A program made the position numbers and the translations under genes. DNA of 64,000 nucleotides from Microcystis panniformis FACHB-1757. Lineage in GTDB: Bacteria; Cyanobacteriota; Cyanobacteriia; Cyanobacteriales; Microcystaceae. Where the stretch lies: positions 2,170,001 to 2,234,000 of the forward strand of contig NZ_CP011339.1 of NCBI RefSeq assembly GCF_001264245.1. Direction: 5' to 3'. Shown here one piece after another: positions 8,217 to 14,953 of this stretch. The first letter of the stretch is position 1. Every line of letters starts with the position of its first letter. Under the pieces are notes generated by a model. The model made no database searches and was not told the DNA's origin. It saw only the letters and a list, made by a program, of their open reading frames with translations.

Positions 8217-8533
8217 GGGGTTTGACGATATTGTTACTTATGCTATTGATAAGTTTAGCTGATATTAGAGGGGGAAAAATAGAAACCCACTGTAAACGTC
8301 GCTTCCCTCTATGCTTTCTCCAGAAAAATGGCGACAATCAATAGCACGGCGAGTAAGATAGTTACAGATGAGCAACGTGGCACTTCTAAGATGGATGTGG
8401 TTGTTATTGCGGTGCGCTCAATATCTGGGCTGTGCTGAGACTGTACCATTGAATCAGAGATTGGCTGAGTTGGTGAGCCGAATAACAGCACTGAAAGCGA
8501 AAGAAAAGGTAAAAGCAAAGTAGGGAAACTACG
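8217..8533. other. Divergent spacer between psbA and the DUF4062-like/GUN4 gene
   Basis: This stretch lies upstream of both genes. Apart from the psbA promoter at its left edge, I see no firm element. A reverse-strand frame of 69 codons with hydrophobic ends exists (8309-8518). It starts at TTG with no ribosome-binding site and is not called. Confidence 0.4.
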
Positions 8534-9751
8534 ATGGGTAATGAAATCATTAAAATCATTAAAATCATTAAAATCTTTCTCGCCTCCTCATCTGAATTGA
8601 AAGATGATAGAGAACAATTTGAAATATTTATCAACCGTAAAAACAAAGAATACATAGAAAAGGGAATATTTTTAGAATTAGTTGTCTGGGAAGATTTTAT
8701 CGATGCTATGTCAAAAACGCGCCTACAAGATGAATACAATAAAGCGATTACACAGTGCCATATTTTTGTCAGTCTCTTTCATACTAAAGTAGGTAAATAC
8801 ACTGAAGAAGAATTTACCAAAGCGTTGGAAACCTTTAAAGCAAATGGTAATCTACGGATTTATACCTATTTCAAAGATGCACCCATCAATGCGAGTCAAA
8901 TTAGACCAGAAATTATGACTTTGTTGAATTTCAAGGAAAGACTCCATAATTTAGGACATTTTCATACTATCTATGCTGACATTAACGACCTGAAACATAA
9001 ATTTAGCGAACAACTAAATAAGATTATGCCAAAATTAGCCGGGGAAATCGAGCCGGCTTTTCATCAAGAACAGCAGGAAATAGAACAAGCACCGAAATCT
9101 CAGATTCAGCAGTTAGAACAACAGTTAGAACAAGAGCGACTAAAAAACGCTCAATTACTAGAAAGAATATCTCGCTTAACTGAACAGCTAATAAATTGTT
9201 CAAGTGTAACGGAGAAGGATCGTATCCAATCTAGAATTAAAATACAGCAAAAAAAACTAACAGAAAAAGAAGCAATAATTTCTCAGATGCAAGAACAAAT
9301 AAAGCAGCTACAATTTTCTTTAAAAATTGTTATAACAGGAGAAATCGAACTCGAAAGTGAGAAAGGAATCGACTACACTAAACTTCGTGACTTACTAGCA
9401 GCAGGTAAGTGGGAGGAGGCGGATCAAGAAACAGTTAAAGTCATGTGTCAAGCAGCAGGAATAGACAACAAAGGCCGCCTAGACTCAGTGTCTATCGGCA
9501 ACTTCCCCTGTATAGATTTACGAACTATTAACCAACTCTGGCTGCACTACAGTAGCGGTAAGGACGGCTTCAGTGTCCAATGTCAAAATATTGAAGCGAT
9601 TGGTGGCGTAGAGGGATTAAGGAAGCGAGAAACCTTGTGTTTGTGCCGCCCGTACCTACTAGGTACATCCCTTGATTTATTAGAGGCTCTCTTCTCTCGC
9701 GTAAAGACTTGTAACCTGGGACATATAACGATTTGGCGGTGCTACAATTAA
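8534..9751 (+). CDS. DUF4062-like/coiled-coil/GUN4 fusion protein, C-terminus broken
   Basis: This 405-residue protein has three parts. Residues about 10-165 (KIFLASSSELKDDREQF..EYNKAITQCHIFVSLF) resemble the DUF4062/TIR-like fold found in bacterial signalling and conflict proteins. Residues about 175-270 form a Gln/Glu-rich coiled coil. Residues about 280-360 match a GUN4 porphyrin-binding domain (GIDYTKLRDLLAAGKWEEAD, then GFSVQCQ). The GUN4 homology stops near residue 360 (about base 9610), and the last 45 residues look unrelated, so the domain has lost its end. The N-terminus contains three in-frame 9-base repeats giving IIKIIKIIK. The substrate or signal is unknown. Confidence 0.6.
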   Translation: MGNEIIKIIKIIKIFLASSSELKDDREQFEIFINRKNKEYIEKGIFLELVVWEDFIDAMSKTRLQDEYNKAITQCHIFVSLFHTKVGKYTEEEFTKALETFKANGNLRIYTYFKDAPINASQIRPEIMTLLNFKERLHNLGHFHTIYADINDLKHKFSEQLNKIMPKLAGEIEPAFHQEQQEIEQAPKSQIQQLEQQLEQERLKNAQLLERISRLTEQLINCSSVTEKDRIQSRIKIQQKKLTEKEAIISQMQEQIKQLQFSLKIVITGEIELESEKGIDYTKLRDLLAAGKWEEADQETVKVMCQAAGIDNKGRLDSVSIGNFPCIDLRTINQLWLHYSSGKDGFSVQCQNIEAIGGVEGLRKRETLCLCRPYLLGTSLDLLEALFSRVKTCNLGHITIWRCYN

Positions 9752-9777
9752 AAGAGAAAGTTTGCTCCAAGAAAACC

Positions 9778-10113
9778 ATGCAACTAGAAGAATACTTTGA
9801 AGTTTTTGAGCCAGATGACATCCGCATTAAAGGACATCGCATTGGGATTGAGGATGTCATCAACTACCATTTAAAAGGTTATACTTCCCAGCAGATTCTC
9901 CAAGAGTTACCCACCTTAAACCTAGAGAAAATTTACGCTACTCTCACCTATTACTATCAAAATAAGACCCTGATAGATGCTTATCTTCAGCGCCTCCGTG
10001 ACTGGCAGGAAGAACAATATCAGCAGTGGTTAAATACCGAGCCATCCCCCCTGATTCAACGCCTAAGACAACTAAAACTAAAACGGAAACAGCAAGAACT
10101 AAACCTCGCATGA
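9778..10113 (+). CDS. DUF433 protein, probable antitoxin (VapB45-like)
   Basis: This 111-residue protein starts at ATG 9778 (MQLEEYFEVFEPDDIRIKG), preferred over an in-frame ATG at 9733 that overlaps the previous gene. The central helix-turn-helix-like part, HRIGIEDVINYHLKGYTSQQ, followed by LEKIYATLTYYYQNK, is the DUF433 pattern. DUF433 genes usually pair with a DUF5615 PIN-like toxin gene, and here the downstream frame overlaps by ATGA (10110-10113), as in such pairs. It probably binds DNA and neutralises the toxin. Because the partner is truncated, the antitoxin may no longer be under selection as part of a pair. Confidence 0.7.
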   Translation: MQLEEYFEVFEPDDIRIKGHRIGIEDVINYHLKGYTSQQILQELPTLNLEKIYATLTYYYQNKTLIDAYLQRLRDWQEEQYQQWLNTEPSPLIQRLRQLKLKRKQQELNLA

Positions 10114-10295
10114 GAATCTGGTTTTTGTTAGATGAAAACTTATCCCCAAACCTCAAAATATCTCTGTTGCGATTGAATCCTAATCTCGATATTTTGCGAG
10201 TAGGTGAACCCGATGCACCACCACTGGGAACTTTAGACCCAGAAATCCTAGATTATGTTGCGTCATTTCAACGGTTATTAGTCACCAGGCTCTAA
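10110..10295 (+). pseudogene. DUF5615 PIN-like toxin, truncated
   Basis: The frame starts at the ATGA overlap with the DUF433 gene and reads MRIWFLLDENLSPNL, the hallmark DUF5615 N-terminus with its first acidic residue (Asp8-Glu9). It then runs to FQRLLVTRL and stops after 61 residues. Family members are about 110-120 residues and continue past LVT with further acidic residues, which are missing here. The break coincides with the 3' end of cofH: the stop codons of the two convergent genes overlap at 10293-10294. It is most likely inactive as a nuclease. Confidence 0.7.
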
Positions 10296-11509
10296 TAGAT
10301 TGTATCTCGTTGACGGGCCGGGCGATCGAGGGATTTAATCGCCGTTGCTAATTCCTCGACGGTCAAACAAGTGCCGCCCAGGGCCCCGGCCATAGTGGTA
10401 ATATGTTCTTCCATGAGAGTGCCACCGAGATCGTTGCAACCCCAGTTTAAGGCTTCTGTTGCCCCCTGTAAGCCCAATTTTACCCAACTGGGTTGATGAT
10501 TTTTAATGCTATTGCCCAAATAAATCCGCGCCACTGCCGTTAATTTTAATGTATCGGCTAAAATTGGTTGATCTCGTCCGACTCGATTTCTCAGGGGTTT
10601 GGGGGCTGATTGTCCCACAAAAGGCAATAAAATAAATTCGGTGATTTTAGCCGGATAATTATTTTCTAGGGCGATTTCTTGCTGTTTTCTAATTTTTTCA
10701 AGGTGCTGCACCTGTTGACTAGGGGTTTCAATATGACCGCAGAGCATGGTACTGGTGGTATGTAACCCCAAGCGATGAGCAGTACCGACTATTTCTAACC
10801 AAGTGGCAGCATCGATTTTTTCTGGACAAATTACCCGTCTTACCTCATCGACTAACACCTCGGCAGCCGTCCCCGGGAGAGAATTTACTCCTGCTTCTTG
10901 CAGGGAAGCGATAACTTTTTCGTAACTTAAACCGTCTTCTCTAGCAATAAATTGGAGTTCTTGGGGCGAAAAAGCGTGTAAATGCAGGTTAGGAAAGGCT
11001 TGTTTCAGTTTTTTAACAATTTCGAGGTAATAGTCTAAGGAATTGCCCTTAATCTTGGCTTTTGGGTTTAATCCTCCCTGCATACAAATTTCTGTGGCCC
11101 CACGATGGACAGCATCCGCCGCTTTAGCGATAATTTCCTCTAAATTAAGCCAGAAAGCCCCCTCTTCATTTTCATCGCGTCTGAATGCACAAAAACTGCA
11201 ATGCTGCTCACAAATGTTACTAAAATTAATATTGCGATTGATAACGTAGGTGACGGTATCTCCTGCCTGTTGACGACGCAAAAAGTCGGCCGTTTCCCGA
11301 ATCTGGGCAATTAAACGGTTATCGGTAGTTTCTAGCAAGATAATCGCTTCTTTTGCCGATAAATTTGCCCCTGACCGCGCTTTGGCCAAAATATCGGTTA
11401 CGGGTGCGGTGATGGAGGAGTTAGTCACGGGAAATAAATATGGCTCTTCGGTTTGTGTTATGCAATGGACTGGGGTTATAGGGGATGGAACCCTTATGTA
11501 GAAAGGCAT
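10292..11509 (-). CDS. cofH: FO synthase subunit 2 (7,8-didemethyl-8-hydroxy-5-deazariboflavin synthase)
   Basis: This 405-residue radical-SAM enzyme has the CxxxCxxC cluster motif CEQHCSFC (about residues 101-108) after NRNINFSNI. It also has the CofH-type glycine motifs ICMQGGLNP (about 141-149) and the C-terminal segment GGTLMEEHITTMAGA (about 365-379). With CofG it makes FO from tyrosine and a flavin precursor. In cyanobacteria FO serves as the antenna chromophore of DNA photolyase. No cofG lies in the window. The N-terminal 35 residues are longer than usual and the true start may lie slightly downstream. Confidence 0.9.
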   Translation of the reverse strand: MPFYIRVPSPITPVHCITQTEEPYLFPVTNSSITAPVTDILAKARSGANLSAKEAIILLETTDNRLIAQIRETADFLRRQQAGDTVTYVINRNINFSNICEQHCSFCAFRRDENEEGAFWLNLEEIIAKAADAVHRGATEICMQGGLNPKAKIKGNSLDYYLEIVKKLKQAFPNLHLHAFSPQELQFIAREDGLSYEKVIASLQEAGVNSLPGTAAEVLVDEVRRVICPEKIDAATWLEIVGTAHRLGLHTTSTMLCGHIETPSQQVQHLEKIRKQQEIALENNYPAKITEFILLPFVGQSAPKPLRNRVGRDQPILADTLKLTAVARIYLGNSIKNHQPSWVKLGLQGATEALNWGCNDLGGTLMEEHITTMAGALGGTCLTVEELATAIKSLDRPARQRDTIY

Positions 11510-11760
11510 TTGGCGATTTTTGTCAATTGTTTTTGATCTAAAGCGAACTCATCAATTAAGTCTCTTGCCAGATAAGGATTTAGTCAATTTATGCCCCCCT
11601 ATCGAACCATACCAAGTAACGAAGAGCCATAAATATTGAGGGTTGCCGATCCTAATTGTAGAACGAGGTCAGAAGGAACAGTAAAGAAAGAGAGCCGATT
11701 TAATCCTTTTTCTGTTCCCTATTCCCTTGTCTGCACGCGGTAATTTCCGGTTGAGAGCCT

Positions 11761-12462
11761 TTATTGCAGGGTGGTTTGTTTTTCCTGTTCTTTTTGTTGA
11801 CGTTTTTTCTTTTCTGCTTCTAGGGCATCTTCGATAACCTTGAGCAGCTGATCCATTTTATCAAGATTACCGCGATAAACATCGAGGTCTTTTTGCAGTT
11901 TCTCGCTGGAGAGACGGAGAATTTCTGAGAACTTTTGCAAAATTTGTTCGCGTTTTTCTTTTTCCTTGATCATGTCCGGTTGTGCTTCGGCTAAAATGGT
12001 ATAGAGACCGATGGCAAACAGGCGACTATACTTAAACTTAGGAGCGTTGATCACCGAAACTAGACTATCAGACAACTGATTGTTACCACCTAGAGCAGGG
12101 TTTTGCAGTTGGGAAAGCAAGGAATCAATATTAGTTTCTTTGGCAATAGCGATCATATTTTCGGCATCACGACGATAGACTTCGGGATTACCATTAACCG
12201 CTTGGCACAAAGCATTAAAAATATTCGGTTTATCCTCCCCCGGACGATAGCCTTCCATGAACTTCTCGAAAGAAGTAACCACCCCAAGGGCATAAATTGG
12301 ATCATAATGGAAATCTACATTAACGGAGAGCAGGTGCATCTCGACTAATAATTCCTCAACCACGCGCCGATACACCGAATTGATGGGGCGGGTGTGGCGA
12401 GTATAAAAATCACGCTTACTATCGGAAACGGTGCGAATTTTATCCACAGAACCAAACTTCAT
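11761..12462 (-). CDS. thf1: Thylakoid formation protein Thf1/Psb29
   Basis: This 233-residue, mostly helical protein starts with MKFGSVDKIRTVSDSKRDFY and contains RPINSVYRRVVEELLVEMHL, diagnostic of Psb29/Thf1. A charged coiled coil fills the last 60 residues (KKKRQQKEQEKQ). Thf1 supports photosystem II assembly or repair by stabilising the FtsH1/FtsH3 protease at thylakoids and is conserved in all oxygenic phototrophs. Its start codon faces the long compound repeat at 12573-12905 and, beyond it, smpB, so the promoter must lie within about 110 bases. Confidence 0.95.
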   Translation of the reverse strand: MKFGSVDKIRTVSDSKRDFYTRHTRPINSVYRRVVEELLVEMHLLSVNVDFHYDPIYALGVVTSFEKFMEGYRPGEDKPNIFNALCQAVNGNPEVYRRDAENMIAIAKETNIDSLLSQLQNPALGGNNQLSDSLVSVINAPKFKYSRLFAIGLYTILAEAQPDMIKEKEKREQILQKFSEILRLSSEKLQKDLDVYRGNLDKMDQLLKVIEDALEAEKKKRQQKEQEKQTTLQ

Positions 12463-12572
12463 AAAAATTTAACACTGCTCTCATTTTCCCCCTTCTGGTT
12501 CCCCCTGACAAGGCCGGTGATTACCAAAGAGCAGCCCGGGGTCAGTCCAGAGAGAGCAAAAGAGCGAGTAAG

Positions 12573-12905
12573 ATGGGGAAATGGAGAAATGGAGAAATGG
12601 GGAAATGGGGAAATGGGGAAATGGGGAAATGGGGAAATGGGGAAATGGGGAATTTCAACTAAAACCCTAAAACCCCAACACCCTAAAACCCTAACACCCT
12701 AAAACCCTAAAACCCCAACACCCTAAAACCCCAACACCCCAACACCCTAAAACCCTAACACCCTAAAACCCCAACACCCCAACACCCTAAAACCCCAACA
12801 CCCCAACACCCTAAAACCCCAACACCCTAAAACCCCAACACCCTAAAACCCTAAAACCCTAAAACCCTAAAACCCTGACCCCCAAAACCCCAACACCCCA
12901 ACACT
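12573..12905. repeat. Compound minisatellite: GGGGAAAT array joined to CCCTAAAA/CCCCAACA array
   Basis: The left part (12573-12650) is about ten copies of an 8-base GGGGAAAT-like unit. The junction AATTTCAACTAA follows at 12651-12662. The right part (to about 12905) is about thirty units of CCCTAAAA, CCCTAACA or CCCCAACA, which resemble telomeric repeats. The whole fills most of the 473-base spacer between the divergent genes thf1 and smpB. The reverse strand of the right part is G-rich and could form G-quadruplexes. The same two arrays with the same junction recur at 14080, 25880 and 52776. Confidence 0.9.
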
Positions 12906-12935
12906 CAACAGCTTTTTCACTTTTCACTTGACTAT

Positions 12936-13400
12936 ATGGCCAATCAAGACGACAAAATCAAAATTATCAGTGATAACCGGCAAGCACGCCATCTCTACGA
13001 GATTTTAGAGACTTTTGAAGCGGGGGTGCAGTTGGTGGGGACCGAGGTTAAATCCGTGCGTGCCGGTAAGGTAAACCTGCGGGATGGTTACGTTTTAGTC
13101 CGCAATGGTGAAGCGGTGTTAATTAACGTTCATATTTCCCCCTACGAACAGAGTAGCGAATATTTTAATCACGATCCGCGCCGGACGAGAAAATTGTTGA
13201 TGCACAAAAAGGAAATCAGCAAACTCATCGGTCAAGTGGAACAGAAAGGTTTAACTCTTGTGCCTTTGAAGATGTATTTTAAAGGTAGTTGGGTAAAAAT
13301 CAGCATTGGCCTCGGTAGAGGCAAGAAATTACACGATAAACGCGAAGATTTGAAACGTCGTCAGGATCAACGGGATATGGCACGAGCGATGAAGCGTTAA
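12936..13400 (+). CDS. smpB: SsrA-binding protein SmpB
   Basis: This 154-residue protein shows the complete SmpB signature: DNRQARHLYEILETFEAGV, LVGTEVKSVRAGKVNLRDGY (about residues 34-53), HISPYEQ, PRRTRKLLMHK, and the basic tail (GRGKKLHDKREDLKRR). It carries tmRNA to stalled ribosomes for trans-translation in the cytoplasm. No ssrA gene lies beside it. The start codon is only about 30 bases after a long telomere-like repeat, with no clear Shine-Dalgarno sequence (TTCACTTGACTAT precedes ATG). Confidence 0.96.
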   Translation: MANQDDKIKIISDNRQARHLYEILETFEAGVQLVGTEVKSVRAGKVNLRDGYVLVRNGEAVLINVHISPYEQSSEYFNHDPRRTRKLLMHKKEISKLIGQVEQKGLTLVPLKMYFKGSWVKISIGLGRGKKLHDKREDLKRRQDQRDMARAMKR

Positions 13401-13518
13401 CCAAGACACTTATCGGACTGGCAAAGGTCTAGGTAAGAAACGATCGAGTTTTGTTAGAGTTGAACTGTATTAGGCTCCTTGCGGCCGTCACCATCTCCCT
13501 CACCTTGGGTTAAAATTT

Positions 13519-14067
13519 ATGTTAAAAGTCTTGACAAAAGTAATTAAATATGCTAAGGCACCCGCTTTAATTGCTCTATCTTTAGCTGTGGGTGCGGGAA
13601 TTATTTTACCAAAAATAACTTTAGCCAATGGCAACCCCGGCCTAACAATTTTTAGTGGCGTTGATCGCAAGGATATCTTAGATTATTTCTTGCAATTTGG
13701 CGGTCGTCCCAAGCAAATGGATCGTTATAAATTCTATATTCCGCCGAAAAAACTCTCCCAAGGGGCTTCAGCTTTTTTTATTTCCTATCCCGATTATTTT
13801 AACGGCCAGTTTGACACCAATAAAATCGAGGTACGCATCAACGGCAAATCTTTACCTTTAAAGGAAGTGGTTTGGGATAAGGATAGTCGCGTTATTCAAA
13901 TTGTCCCCGAACAAGCGATCGATCCGACCAGCAAAGTTGAAATCGTCATGTCTAATGTCAGAAATCCTCAATTAGGCACTTATTACTTTACCTGTGATGT
14001 GATTGCCTCTGGCAATATTCCCGTCCGTCTCTACGTTGGGACTTGGATTGTCAGTATCGAACCTTAA
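13519..14067 (+). CDS. Secreted DUF2808 protein
   Basis: This 182-residue protein has a basic N-terminus and a hydrophobic stretch (ALIALSLAVGAGIILPKITLA region, about residues 16-36), with a likely signal-peptidase cleavage near LANG. The mature part contains GGRPKQMDRYKFYIPPKK and FFISYPDYFNGQFDTNKIEV, characteristic of the cyanobacterial DUF2808 family. These are predicted extracytoplasmic beta-rich proteins of unknown function. It follows smpB by about 120 bases in the same direction. Confidence 0.8.
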   Translation: MLKVLTKVIKYAKAPALIALSLAVGAGIILPKITLANGNPGLTIFSGVDRKDILDYFLQFGGRPKQMDRYKFYIPPKKLSQGASAFFISYPDYFNGQFDTNKIEVRINGKSLPLKEVVWDKDSRVIQIVPEQAIDPTSKVEIVMSNVRNPQLGTYYFTCDVIASGNIPVRLYVGTWIVSIEP

Positions 14068-14079
14068 AGTATTTATTGA

Positions 14080-14140
14080 TGAAATGGGGAAATGGGGGAA
14101 TGGGGAATTCAACTAAAACCCCAACACCCCAAAACCCTCT
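14080..14140. repeat. Short copy of the compound GGGGAAAT/CCCCAACA repeat
   Basis: A few GGGGAAAT-like units are followed by AATTCAACTAAAA and CCCCAACACC units, in the same order and with almost the same junction as at 12573-12905 (one T fewer). It lies just after the DUF2808 gene, between convergent genes. Confidence 0.75.
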
Positions 14141-14165
14141 CAGTCTGAGAAAAAGTCAACAAAAG

Positions 14166-14483
14166 TTAACTATTCGCCTCCGAGTTGCTAAAATCTGAGG
14201 AATTTTCACCTATAGACTCGTTGGTTGGGTAATTTTCCTCGGAGTTTAAGTTTTTGCGACTGCCTTTGTGGGAATTTTTCCCCCCTTCTCGTCCAATAGC
14301 TGCCATGTGGGCGCGATCCCGGCTAACCGCTTCACCACCCTTTCGTCCCGCTTCGCGAGCTTCTTCGGAGGTAAATTCGTGGGCTGTACCTTTTTGATGA
14401 GCAGCTTTACCACCTTTACTAGCGATTTCCTTTTGTTTAGCTTGATCCATAGAGGCAAAACCGCGTTTACTCTTACCTGTCAT
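14166..14483 (-). CDS. KGG-motif stress-induced small protein
   Basis: This 105-residue, very hydrophilic protein has repeated KGG/GREGG motifs: GFASMDQAKQKEIASKGGKA, AREAGRKGGEA and AAIGREGGKNSHKG. This is the con-10/YciG-like KGG family induced by stress, starvation or desiccation in bacteria and fungi. The tail of about 30 residues is acidic and Asn/Ser-rich. It is probably cytoplasmic and intrinsically disordered. A ribosome-binding site (GGAGG) lies 6-10 bases upstream of the ATG. Confidence 0.8.
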   Translation of the reverse strand: MTGKSKRGFASMDQAKQKEIASKGGKAAHQKGTAHEFTSEEAREAGRKGGEAVSRDRAHMAAIGREGGKNSHKGSRKNLNSEENYPTNESIGENSSDFSNSEANS

Positions 14484-14876
14484 AATATCCCTCCTGTGTG
14501 AATGCTGATTTTGAAAGTTCTTAAAGACTTATGCGAGATTTTTAAAACATCAAAATCATGGTCTTGTGGGTGGGCAAAACATTGAGATTGCCCCGCTTTT
14601 TCCTCTAAGAACTATGTATTCCTACCTAGGATCATAACTCATTAGCTTGACTTCTAGGGAACCAATGACAGCAATCAAAGAGCAGATTTTATGTTAAAAA
14701 ATATTAAGAGAATCGAGCATTTATCAGTCTAAAGATATAGAAGTTATCTTAATGGTGAGGTACAAAGTTTGCCTTTGCAGGAGTCGGTCTTCAGTTATCA
14801 GTTATCAGTTATCAGTTATCAGCTTTTTTGGCTCTTCTCCCTTCTCCCCACTTCCCCACTTCCCCACTTCCCACTG
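14484..14876. other. Spacer with heptamer and CTTCCCCA repeats, no gene
   Basis: This gap between the KGG gene and zipN holds a run of AGTTATC heptamers (14791-14822) and four CCCCACTT-type units (about 14849-14873). Both belong to repeat families found elsewhere in the window. The promoter of the KGG gene should be at the left end. No other element was recognised. Confidence 0.6.
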
Positions 14877-14902
14877 AAAAGGCTGCCATGCAGCCTTTTT
14901 TG
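14877..14902. terminator. Terminator after zipN
   Basis: AAAAGGCTGC-CAT-GCAGCCTTTTTT is a perfect 10-base stem with a three-base loop and runs of A and T on both sides, so it can work in both directions. It lies about 50 bases after the stop codon of the reverse-strand zipN gene. Confidence 0.85.
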
Positions 14903-14953
14903 GGTGTGCGGGCAGCCTAAAGCCTAGTTTTTTGGGGATTTAATCGGGAAAAA

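Noticed and set aside
8309..8518. 69-codon reverse frame with hydrophobic ends next to psbA
   Set aside because: It starts at TTG with no ribosome-binding site and no recognisable family; it may be chance.
12394..12702. 102-codon frame through the GGGGAAAT array
   Set aside because: It is a translation of the tandem repeat and antisense to thf1.
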